Below, one piece after another: positions 47,060 through 57,925 of a stretch of 64,000 nt of DNA. The DNA comes from Emydura subglobosa. Lineage: Eukaryota; Chordata; Testudines; Chelidae. The translations under genes were made by a program, and so were the position numbers. Numbering within the stretch: position 1 is the first letter of the stretch; each line of letters begins with the position of its first letter. The notes under the pieces are model-generated. The model saw only the letters and a list, made by a program, of their open reading frames with translations, was not told where the DNA came from and did not search any database. The DNA is taken from positions 57,809,849-57,873,848 of the forward strand of contig ML679941.1 in assembly GCA_007922225.1 (NCBI GenBank), in the 5' to 3' direction.

Positions 47060-48814
47060 CTGAAAATGTTTGAGTACTATTTATTTCTATTAGACAAAAT
47101 CAGGAAAAAAGAAAATGATGTGGTGCTTAGAGATAAGCAGAGATCAAAACCTCACTGTGCTAGGCACTGTACAAAAAGGAGTAAGAGAGAGTTACATCTG
47201 TTAATGCTAGCTGTGAATTTGGCTGTGAACTCCAGCCACTGCCACTAACGTGCCTTGCACCAGTGTGGTGGGGAGGGAGATATGGGAGCTGATCTGCTAG
47301 GGGCTGTCCCACACTAGGGGGACACTGCAGTATCACTCCGGTGACACTCCAGTGCGGGACCTACATGAGGTTTTGACTCAGGCAGTGAAAATGAAAGAGA
47401 GCAGGACTGAGAATCTGAGTCATCATGTTTGTTAGGTTTGTACAATAAAATTAACAAATTCCTCGTGTTCTCTCTTTTGCCAGGGAGTTAAGAAAAATAA
47501 TTTTTATTAGTAGGTAAATTTCTCTAAAAAGTACAGAGAGACATCTTATCAGTCAGATAGGGATTTGATTAAATATGAATTTATTTTCTGCATAAATCAA
47601 ACACTGAATGTTAAATGCAAGGTACAGCGACTTTACCCTTCACAAAAACAACGGGAGAATAATAAATGTCACAAATTTGATACTCATCCTCCCATAAGAA
47701 CCTAGCTGGAATATTTTGTCCACATGTCATGCAAGCTAGCCCTGAAACCATTCTATCTAGTAGTATTTCTGGGCAACATTTATATTTTTACATACAAGTA
47801 TATTGACTTTTCATTAGTTACAAATCTGATTAGCTTTTAGCAACTATACCGTGATGTCGTGTAATGAAGGCTTCAAAAGGTCTCCTCCGATTACACATGG
47901 ATGTCATATGCATTCCAATCAGAACACTCCAATCTTATGGATTCACTCAAAGAGATGCATTGCTCCATCCTTCGACTGTTAGCTCCAGGCAGGTGTTCCT
48001 GCTCCTTCCAGCTGAAATGCAGACAGATATGGTTTGACAGACTTTCCCCTTCAGTTGCAGCCTCAGGGCAATTAGCTAGCCTTCTCTTTTAGTTGATGCA
48101 GATGCAAGTGACAAGCAACTGCCAGTCAAAGGTTTTTTGCCACACTCAACCCACAGCCATGACAGCAGACATTTCTAAAACAAAGCCAGTGATAAGGAAG
48201 TAAATTATCTTGGGATTATAAAATTAGAATGTTTTGAAAATGTCTTTATTTTATCTTTCTTATTAATGACACATGCAAAGTTAATCATGCTGTTGTTACA
48301 AAGGGTGATGTTAATAATCGAGAGCCCAGAGGGCCTTTTCGCCTAAAATTACTGGGCCTTCACAATGTTTAAACAAGACAATAAAAGAGCTTAATTGGAA
48401 TTACATAAATGGCAAGTTCACAAAGCTGTAGCATTTGGATAAAATGAAAGATTTATACAAAGATATTTCAAAGGGAGCCTGGCTTACTTAAAGGATGTCA
48501 CAAGTTTAGAATAAAATGGCTCTGGGAAAAATATTATAGAAAAGAACCACAGTAAACCTGAAAACTCAGGAGAACCAACCTGGCTAGCCATTTTGAAATG
48601 TATATATTATATGTAGATATATGTAGCACAAAAGAGTGTGGTGTGGTACACAGTGAGTTTTCAAGTTGGCCAGTGACATTTGTATACTGTAGGCCTGGCT
48701 TGACATGAGTAATTAAACATGGGGAGACCACATATCTTGGAAGACAGGATAAATGAGGTAAATAGCTCATCAGACTGAAAACAAAATGTCTGTGCTAACT
48801 CAGATATGTATGCA
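47060..48814. other. Mostly unassigned, with a SINE-tail fragment at 47140-47195
   Basis: CACTGTGCTAGGCACTGTACAAAAAGGAGTAAGAG (47152-47187) is a short piece of the SINE-type tail in reverse. The rest of the interval has no recognised repeat or coding signal. Confidence 0.45.
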
Positions 48815-49035
48815 GTGTTGTCAGTCCCAGGATATTAGAGAGACAAGGTGAATGGTCCATCTTAGAATATGTATTAACTACTTATGCGAAGCTATCCGTA
48901 TGACCTTGTATTTAGCTGACACTCTGAGTACCTTTCCCAGACCTGAGGAAGAGCTATGTAGCTCAAAACTTGTCTCTTTCACCAACAGAAGTTGGTCCAA
49001 TAAAAGATATTACCTTGCCCACCTCGTCTTTCTGA
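48815..49035. mobile_element. Interspersed foldback-like repeat
   Basis: The left edge, CCCAGGATATTAGAGAGACAAGG (48824-48850), pairs imperfectly with the right edge, TATTACCTTGCCCACCTCGTCTTTCTG. The interior includes ACACTCTGAGTACCTTTCCCAGACC and CACCAACAGAAGTTGGTCCAATAAAAG. A partial second copy lies at 15307-15400 in reverse orientation. Confidence 0.6.
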
Positions 49036-49074
49036 CTCAGAAAGGTAAATGGGACGGTAAACCAAGAGACAGAA

Positions 49075-49509
49075 TGTCTGCACTAGTTAAGATAAGGGCA
49101 GGGAACCATTTACAAAGAACAAGATAACAATGGACAAGATAGTTGGGAATGTAAAGATGAGATAAAGAGTAGGTCTAACATGGACAGTGCATGGACAGAA
49201 CATGTTGTACAGGGATTGGTTCCTGCAAAGTAACCAAACCAATGCCGAAACGTATAATACAATGTATAGTAAATGCAATGAGATGTGTAAATGTATATAA
49301 AGGGAGAGGGTTTCTGTGTAACTTCGTATCTGTGATGTATCCTGTGTCCACCCCCTGTGTTTGCATCTGATCAACTCAGTGTAGTGTTGCCATATGCCAA
49401 ACAAAGATACCTGAGTGACAAAGTCTGGAGTCGAATTGAGTTCTTGAGAAGCTGAATGGAAAGAGATCTCAGAGAGAATCTTAGCACATACTATCCCACC
49501 CCACATTGC
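49075..49509 (+). mobile_element. Probable solo LTR of an endogenous retrovirus-type element
   Basis: It starts TGTCTGCACTAG. TATATAAAG lies at 49294-49302, and CAAACAAAG in the region of 49400 sits where a polyadenylation signal would be. It is followed by CTGAGTGACAAAGTCTGGAG, typical of an R/U5 region. CAGAA occurs at 49070-49074 and at 49510-49514, a possible 5 bp target duplication, but the 3' terminus then does not end in CA, so the right edge is uncertain (an alternative end is 49488). The 155-codon minus-strand frame across it is chance. Confidence 0.55.
49294..49302 (+). promoter_or_regulatory. TATA box of the probable LTR
   Basis: TATATAAAG followed by GGAGAGGG, in the expected position within the LTR. 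Confidence 0.45.
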
Positions 49510-49514
49510 CAGAA

Positions 49515-51379
49515 CCAAATGATTCAGAAGATGGTACAAGAAGAGATCCTGCAATGGGCAATAACAGGATAACCTGCCCCCTGCAAAATTTTCCTCCTAG
49601 CCTCCAACAGTTGAAGCATGGAGGTTTATATTCCTTCCCAAATGCTTCCCAGATGGGAAGGTTGTAGTTTTAGTTTTTACTGTTATAACTTCTGTTCTTC
49701 CTGACCTGCCTGCACTTGTCATCATCACTGTTTACACTGTAGTCCTATCTGTCTCTTTGTATTTGGAGGGACCTTTATTTATTTAGTAAAGCCTTAAAGT
49801 TTTACCTTAATTGAGACTAACTCTTTTCAGAATGCAAAGAATGGCTCAAGGTGATTAGGTGTTTTGTGATGACATATTCAAGGTCGGTTGTTCCTTTGTG
49901 AAGATAAAATGGTTGCCAGGTGTAACCACCAACCTTCATCTGAACATTTCTAGTGACGGTCAGATTCTGCATTACACTCTGGCATTTGTGCCTTTCAGGA
50001 AAGGGGCTTGGTTATGGCCATAACTCTGTGTCACTCTCTGAAGCTAGGCACTCACGCCTCAAAAAATCCTGTCAGAACAAGAATTGTTGGTGTTTATTAT
50101 GTGAGACCCAGCATGGTTTCAACAGCTCCACTGATTCTCCTGAGTTTGTATGTCTAGAAGGCTTGAAGATATAAACTCAAGCAGATTTTTGAGTCATTCA
50201 ATGAAGACAGCCATAGCAGCAAACTGCAATTTTATAGATTTCCTTTTCTTTGGGAACCCACATAAGTAAGCTCCAAGGGGCTATTCTGCCAGATTCAACA
50301 GCTTTCTGCAGCTCTAAATAGATTTCACATTAAATAACAATCACAAGGATAAAACTGTTGAAAAATAATATCACGTTGCATCACATAAACTACCCTCATG
50401 AGAAAAAGCCTTTTTCTCCCCTGTTCACATACCATAATATATCATCCAGTGAAATACCTATTAGAATGGTTGCTTATGGAGTGAAATCATTATAAAGGTA
50501 ATCTCTTTCTGCAGCAGGTCTCAAAGCTATAATAAAACTCCTATTAGATCAATATCAACCGAAGTATTAAAAGTGGTCATAAATTCTCATGGCATTAACA
50601 AGATTCTACAGTTTGTCACTCAAACTAGAGATGGAGGAGAACCATGAAAGTCTGTCTGAAAGCAACATGAACCAGCAAATTAACTCAGCGGATTTGGAAA
50701 AAAATGGTTTTGTGTTTCAATCTGGTATTTGGGTGTTGATGGGATATGCAAAATAACTTTTTTTTTTTTTTAATCTATAAACTCTACTTCCTGGTTACTA
50801 AAGAACCGCATAGCACCTTTGGCTAGAGATGCAGTATTAGTGTGTTTGCCAAATTCCAGTAATTTTCCTACCTGCAGTTTCAACTGTATAAAATATTTGC
50901 CACTTCCTCTCTTAAACATCTGTGTTCCCTGCCCTTGATAATCTAATGTATTGAAGATCAGATTACCTCTTTTCTGCCTAGTCAGGAGAGTGCAAAAGAA
51001 AACAAAATCATAAGCAAGGTTCCATTCTCTCAGTGGTTTGGATGAGTTTTATCAGAGAGTGTTACTTGAATTGCTCTTAACTGGTTTTGGTCTCGGCATC
51101 TAAATGAATCTATGATTTACCCATGAAGGACTTAGCTAAGCCCTGAGAAGGTCTTAAAACAAATATGTTTTAGAATTTAAAGTAGCTTCCATTTAGTTCC
51201 ACAATATTCACTTATGGGTATTTATGACAATTTGGAGAATCTGTCTTCTACTGTGTATGAAGACCGTTTGGTATTAGGGACTTTCTATATGTTTCTTTGC
51301 CAGACTACAAACTCCATTTTGAATGTGGGACTTTCTCAGCCTTCTTAATTGTCTTTTTACCTCTGAGTTGGATTCAGGA
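49515..51379. other. No recognisable gene
   Basis: Unassigned AT-rich sequence with short frames only. A poly-T run lies near 50758-50771. Confidence 0.4.
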
Positions 51380-52615
51380 CCAAATTAACCTTTTGTGGGC
51401 CTGGCACCAAACATATCTGTGGGCCCCAATGGGGCATGGCTCAGGCGAGTGGGAGGGGGTCAGTCCCTGACTTAAGGGGCCAGCCAGGCGCAATGGGGCA
51501 GCATGATGGGGGTGGCTGTGCTCAGCCCAGCCTTGCGCGAGGGCACTGTTTACAAACTGGCAGCCACCAGATGCACACTGGCCATCCCCACCCTGCATTG
51601 GCAGCATGCCCTTTCCCCTAGGGACCAGGTGCACACCACACGCCATGCCACACTGCCCTCCCGCACAGCACCCTCCCTATGCCCAGTGTCCTCTCCACCC
51701 CAAGACCCCCTCCACAGACCCCTAAGCCCAGCACCCCCGGATACCCAGAGCCCCCCCGGCCTGCGGGGGCCCGCACCACCCCACACAGACCCCTATGCCC
51801 AGTGCCCCTACCCACAGCCCCACCACCACAACTGCTCAATGCCCCACACAGACTCCCACTGCCCAGCACCCCAAAACACACAAACCTTCCCTGACCCCCA
51901 CTGTCCAGCACCCTCTTACCCCCTCACTGCCTAGCACCTCCCCCCCCCAAAGATCCCTTCTCCCATGGTGTGCCCTCCAGTCACACTCAACGGCCCCACT
52001 GGGAAGTGACTGTGTCCACCAGGCTGAGCAGGCAGCATAACCAGGGCCAATCAGGGTGGGTATCGCTCCAGCCACTTGGGAACAGTGCAATCAGCCAGTC
52101 CAGAGCAGGGCCTGCCTTGGCCAGACTCCCGCAGGACCCACTTGCCTGGGGGGCCCATCCAAGCCCCCTGTGCTGCCCCCCACTACCACCAGAGACTGGC
52201 CCGGCCTTTGCATCAGTCTCATGCACCTCAGCCTCAGGGAGGCAGGCACGGCCCGTAGATGGCAGGCAGCAGAGATCACTCAAAGCCAGAGCCATCCTGG
52301 GAAGTGGGATAGACCCCTGGGACATGAGTCCCAAAGAACCCGCCCGGCCACACCCACTGGCCCCATGGCCAGCAGCCCTCCCTAAACCGCATGGCGGAGT
52401 CCGGCTGCTGGCAGCAAGCCCACTACAGATGAGCAGGACCTGCTGGCTCACACAGCAAGGTCTAGGTGCTGGATTGCCCAGGGCAAGGGGCCAGACCCAG
52501 CCATGTGGATGGGTTAAATGGATCATAATGGGCCTCTTCCAAGTGTGGGTCTGGTGCCACAGCATCATTGGCACCATTGTAAACCCAGTACTAGTTGAAT
52601 TGAAATTCCCAGGGG
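51380..52615. repeat. GC-rich block, probably an unclassified interspersed repeat
   Basis: It is sharply bounded from AT-rich flanks. TTTTGTGGGCCTGGCACCAAAC near the left edge and TGTGGGTCTGGTGCCAC near the right edge look related, in direct order. Frames of 109-218 codons exist on both strands of 51970-52626. They overlap, contain many Pro, Ala and Ser residues and match no family, which is what stop-poor GC-rich DNA gives. A G/C-rich repeat is more likely than a gene. Confidence 0.45.
51690..51955. repeat. Degenerate C-rich tandem repeat
   Basis: Diverged units built on CACAGACCCC and TGCCCAGCACCC recur at about 30-60 bp spacing, seen at 51713, 51783, 51846 and 51900 with variations. Unit length is irregular. 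Confidence 0.55.
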
Positions 52616-52617
52616 TA

Positions 52618-53450
52618 ATGACATAGGGCTAACCATGTGGTATTTTTAAACCTTGTTGGTCCTCTATTCATGTGGAAGCCCCCTTGGACAAAATGTTGGC
52701 TACTGCCCAGGAGAAACCAGTTTTTCATGTCTGAACTCCAGGGGGAGGTAACTAAGCAATGGAAGACTTTGATCACCTCATGATTTGATGGGGAGGGTTC
52801 ACCTGACAAAGGGGACTGACTCTTTAAAAAAAGAATCACCCACCAGCCATTTCAGAAAGAGGGGAAAGAGACCAGAGTGACTCGGTTTTCCAGAAAAGAA
52901 GCTATATATAGGAGAGCAGGGGAAGAGAAAGGATCCTGGACTCCTTAGAAGACTGATCCAAATCCCAAAGAACACTGCAGAGTTGTGAGGAAACCAAGGT
53001 GGAGATGGGATACAGGTGTTCTACTGTTTTGTCTGGATCTGTATATTTCTTGTCCTATCTAAAAATTAAATGTTTTAGGATCCCTTTTGCAATGTCTGTG
53101 TGTTATGTCCTTCAGTTATCATGTTTCCCTGGAGAGGTAAATGGTAACCCAAGGGCCCACCAGGTTGGAGTGCTGGAATAGGGATGGGTATGCTTAAATA
53201 ACTAGGATGTCTTGGGGGTCAGCACTGGTCTTGGGGGCTAGGGAAGCTGGACCACAGATCTCAGCTCTCAGAAAGGGATGCTAAATAGACAATCTGCACT
53301 CCAACAGTCTGCCTAGAAACCCCAAGCCAGCAGCAGCTCCTGGATTCTGCTCAGTCTTAGAAAGCTTGAAAGCACAGGGGCCCAAACACAGCAGCCAGCT
53401 GAGTGTCCAGCAGGGAGAGCTTTAACAGGGCTGTGAGAGTCCTAATCTCC
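52618..53450 (+). mobile_element. LTR-like segment, gypsy-like
   Basis: CTATATATAGGAG (52904-52916) is a TATA box and AATTAAATG near 53066 a polyadenylation-like signal. The order around them (GA-rich leader, TCCTATCTAAAAATTAAATG, then GGTAACCCAAGGGCCCACC) resembles the 3' half of gypsy LTRs. The 5' edge (TGACATAGGGC, 52618) and the 3' edge are not supported by a target duplication. Confidence 0.45.
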
Positions 53451-56039
53451 CCAGATCAGGAATAAGGGAAAGACATTAATTTCAGATGAAGATACATAAG
53501 GTAAAATAAAATGAGAAAAATAATTAAAAACAATATCCTGGGAGTTATTCTGGTGAGTTCTGCCATGGTTTAACATCACCTGGTTTCTTCTTTAAGAAAG
53601 AAGACATATGGTTATTTTAGGCATCTTTTCTTTTTAATAGGGAGTAATTTCTGCTGTACTTGCTATTGATTTCTGGCATAATTTGGAAGGCTTGTGAAAT
53701 TTTAGGCTGATAGATTTCTGCCATACGCTCCAGGTCTTTTCTTTCCCTGTCACACAAACTATGGTCAACACATGGTCAGGCATGCAAAGATACTGCTGTT
53801 TTTGGCAGAGCACATATTGGGCATAATCTCTTACTTAGAGGGTTTGTGATATGGTCACTTGTATTTCTGCTATGGCAGGTGATATCAACTCAGCAGCACA
53901 GGCAAGATTCCACTTGTGAATCCTGATTAACCTCACTGATTTCAGTGAGTTTTCATGGGTGTAATTGTGGGTAACATTTGGATCTCAGCTGCACTTTGGA
54001 ACCTAAAATTCAAAAAGAAATAAAACAATGAAAACACTGGCCTTGATTGTGCTAAGGCTGCTTTGCACCAGTCTTCCGGAGCATAGTCTGCTCAACCCAG
54101 TGGAAGCTGGCCTCACAGGATCCCTTACCCCACACAAGGTAATTCTCAACTGGTCCAGGACTCCAGGAGTGTTATTATGTTATTCCCACCACTGGAACTG
54201 GAAGTGTTGATCAGAAGAACCCTATGGTCTGGCAGTCCCTTCTGCCAGAATAATCCCAGTGGACATTGGCTCTGTATTCTGCTGTGGGACTGGACTGATG
54301 TCAATGCCCCCATGATCATGGAACATAAAAATATCATAGATCCAACTTTATATCCTATTTATGAGCTGCAGTAAGCACATAAAGATAAGAAACCAGGATC
54401 TGGCCACTATTTCTATTTTATGCAGTGCACCAAGGATTTCAAGCCTAACAATTAAATTAAAAATTAACTGGCATATTATTGTTAATCATTTTCCACTTGA
54501 AAAAAAATATACTAAGTAGGAAAACTAACATTAAGGCTGTTTTTAGAACAGCGAGCTTCAAGATGACAGGATGACATTGACCTTATCCATATAAGCTCTG
54601 TACTAATACTTAGACATCAGCTTCAAAACTAAAAAGTAAAAGATGTTCTCTAATTTTAGGTCTGTCTTTCTGAACCCAAAGCACTTTACTGATCTCAAAG
54701 GTCTTTGTAAGATGTTGCATAAAGACTTGATTGAAATGATAAGCTAAATCCTAGGCAAGGTATCAGATGAATGTGAAACTAGGTCTGAATGACAGAGAAC
54801 TTATTTTGGTATCTCTATTTATAGAACCAAAAAAAAAAAAAAAGCAGTGTATCTGATTTACCAATCATCTCTTCAGGTATTAATGCTGCTCTGCTTGCAA
54901 ATTATGAAATAAACTAATTCCCTAAGGACTAAAGAATTCAGAGTACAAGTGAACAGTTTTGGGTGGCTCCGTATTGTCAGAGCAGTGGATTTATAACATA
55001 TCATGGACGGTTCTGTTACCTTTTCAGCTGTGCCAAAAGTGACCATAGAAAGGTTTCTTCCTAAAGTGACTGTTGTTCTTCTGAGCTCATTGTGGTCAGG
55101 TTTCCCAGCCACACAAAGTCCTTGGATTTTGCTTCAGGGTCTCTGCTGAAAGATGTGTAAGATCTTATGGAGCCAGAGAGCGATGGCACTGCAGTCAATA
55201 GATTTGAAAAGGCTTCTGTGTAATGTTTGTTCCATTATGGTGAAATAAGTTACGCTCAGTGGACCAGATTCTCTCTACTTAATACAAAGGGTATAAATTG
55301 CCTGTGAGGGCCTGGACATCAAAGGGAAGATTCACCTTGAGAGAGGTTAGTGGTTTTCATATCACCTGTTTGCCTGCCTTCCCTCATAGTTTCCAGTGGT
55401 AGGAGACAGCTTTGATTTCTGGCTGAGGTCTCTACAGAAGACCTGACCAATGCCAGACTGGGCTGCCAGGCAACCAGACATTTTCCCAGTGGGCCTGTCT
55501 CTGTGTAGAGCAATCAAGCTGGTCTAGTCCCACCCAGACAACAGAAGTACCTCTGTTTCTGTTTTGGATCACCATTTCCCCCTGCCTTGTGGCATTGATG
55601 TATTGAGCTGTTGCACAGCAGTGCCTTCTTTGGCCCAGTACAGGAATTGCTCCTGTCATTTCTAGGCTGATGCAGGTAGCTTCAGTGGTGCTTCCCATAC
55701 ACCATGCTCCTACTAAAGGCACAGTTCCTCACTGACCTATTCCAAGCCAGACCTCCCCCAGCTCAGAAGAAGTTTCTCTTTAGGTACATGGAGAAGAGTG
55801 AGCATGAGAACTGGATGGCTTAGTGTGGTAAGTGTATGACTGAATGGTTCAAAGTGGCTGGATGACTGGTTGGCTGGCTGTGGCTGGGAATTGGTGACAG
55901 TATGAGTGAGGAGGATTTTATTGGTTTATCGACACAAGAAGTTAGTGCAGAATAAGATAGGATGTGAATTTAAAGCACAATAGCTATTCCGCACTAACTT
56001 TGGAAGTGGATTCACTTAAACTGGACAAAGGTACTCTAA
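53451..56039. other. No recognisable gene
   Basis: Unassigned, with a 15 bp A run at 54829-54843. The frames at 55319-55722 (minus) are not recognised. Confidence 0.4.
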
Positions 56040-56530
56040 GCTATGTCTACACTTACGGCAGCCTGTGGAGTACAGGCATTGTACGTGTAACTACTTGTTG
56101 CAGTGAAAGGCAGCTACATCCACACTTGTCATGGCAGTAAATAGCTACATGACACTGTGAATGGCTCAGGCAGTGGGGAGGCAGCAGGGAAAGTCTCCAG
56201 AAGTGGGGAGACTGTGGGGAAAGGCTCTGGCAGAAGGGAGATATTGGGGAAAGGCTCTGGTAGCAGGGAAAGGCTCTGGCAGAAGGGATACACTGGGGAA
56301 AGGTTCCAGTAGCAGCGAAAGGCTCTGGTAGAGGGGAGACATTGGGGAAATGTTCAGGCAGAAGGGAAAGGCTCTGGCAGCTCCTCACCAGAAGGCAGCA
56401 GGACATTATGCTGCTAAAAATAGCAGTGTAGATTTGGAAAGCAGTGTCTATACTACGGTTTATACCTGTGCTTGCAGGGCATGAACTGTCTGTACTCTAC
56501 ATGCCGCCATCAGTGTAGATCTACTCTTAG
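56040..56530. mobile_element. TIR element (MITE) with an internal tandem repeat
   Basis: It starts CTATGTCTACACTTACGGC and ends GCCGCCATCAGTGTAGATCTACTC, an imperfect inverted pair. Further inward, TGTGGAGTACAGGCATTGTACG pairs loosely with GGGCATGAACTGTCTGTACTC. About 200 bp of purine-rich tandem repeat lies within. The minus-strand frame at 56053-56406 is an artefact of that repeat. Confidence 0.72.
56180..56385. repeat. Minisatellite inside the MITE
   Basis: Units based on GGGGAAAGGCTCTGGCAG and GAAGGGAGACATT recur about six to eight times with changes (for example AGGTTCCAGTAGCAG and AAGGCTCTGGTAGAG). The strand is strongly purine-rich. Confidence 0.8.
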
Positions 56531-57925
56531 TGCGGAATAAGAGTGTAAACATAGAGAGCTATTGCAAAATAACTATTCCAGACTATTTCCCCGCATAGAC
56601 AATCCCTGTGAGAGGAAGGAAGAAAATCGGATAATGCATGAGGGGGAGGGGTGCTGAGACTGATAAAAATGCAAAGGTCAGCGTGAGGAATGGAAGAATG
56701 GAGAGAAAATAGAAGCAAAGAAAACTGAGAAGAATCAAATCCCAGGAGAAGGAGGCCTGCAGGAGACAGCAATAAATAGGGTAAGGCTTGAAGTAGGTTT
56801 GGATAAAAATAATAAATTTGAAAGAACTGGACATATAGATTGTTAAGGAAATTCAGTGAGTTAAATTTAGAGGTTCCAGTAACTGAGGTGGGAATAACCC
56901 CTGAAAGAGAGAAAGGGGGCCATCCTGAGCAACTCTTGTTTTACATTACCAGACTGAGAGATGCTTTTGCCACCTCTAGCCCCACCTTTATTTTTTAATT
57001 ATAGTTGAGCCCTCTTACAGGGTCAAATCCTGCACCCCTCCTATCCAGGTTTGCACGCCCAAACCCAGTGTAATTAGTGTGCTTCCACTGCGATGGGAGA
57101 GTGTTCAGAATGCAGAGCTCCTGGAACACTGTGGAGCTGTGCTTAGTGGAGGCAGTAGCATTTAGACCATAAGATCCATCACTATATAGTTCCATTAGTC
57201 GAACCCCTCCTCCCACTTATGGACGGGATAGAGTAGGTCCAAATGTAAGAAGGATTCTGTCTCCACCAGCTATAGTGGAACCCCTGCTCCCTCCGCCTAC
57301 AAGTCCATTTATTCTGCATTTCAGAGGAGAAGATTTGACCCAAAGGAAAGCCACAGAAAAATGTATTGTTCATCCTATCCTGGGTTACAATTAACAGATT
57401 TGCAGCTTTCTTTCTATTTCATTGCAGATGGAGATTCACTATATGTGAGAACACTATTCGGGAGTTCCATTTGTTAGGACTAGATTGAGGCTTCATTTCT
57501 ATGGTGCTTTTGCTTTCTGCATTTCTCATTTTAGTTTTTGAGTGTTTATTAAAATTGGGTGCAAGTGTAAGTCATTCTTTTTAACCCAATCTGATTAACC
57601 AATCAGAAAGACTAGTTATTCGTTGCGAATAAAAATATTTCTACTCTATCACCAGGTTCAGAGGCTCTCTTCTATACATAATGTGTCAGGAAAAAGCATC
57701 TAATCAGTTTAAAATCATCCATACTTGAAAAACACCCTACTTGAACTGATTTTGCATGCAATTTATAGAACAAGCAAGCAAATCATGGTGATATAGCTCT
57801 TGAATATCATCTTCTTAAGTGTAGTTATTCCTAATGCCAGCAGCCTGTCCTCGTTGAAGTTGCAGACGCTATAAGCCCTAAGTGTCACGCAGACTTTCTG
57901 CTGCTACACCATATACTGTATAGCT
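56531..57925. other. No recognisable gene
   Basis: Unassigned. Minus-strand frames at 56527-56834 and 57182-57373 are not recognised. Confidence 0.4.

Noticed and set aside
49087..49554. 155-codon minus-strand frame with hydrophobic stretches
   Set aside because: It runs antisense across a probable LTR and its flank. The hydrophobicity follows from base composition.
51970..52626. 218-codon plus-strand open frame, the longest in the window
   Set aside because: It overlaps a 196-codon minus-strand frame in a GC-rich, stop-poor block. The translation is low-complexity and matches no family.
56053..56406. 117-codon minus-strand frame with repeated Ser/Pro/Leu motifs
   Set aside because: It is the translation of the minisatellite inside the MITE.
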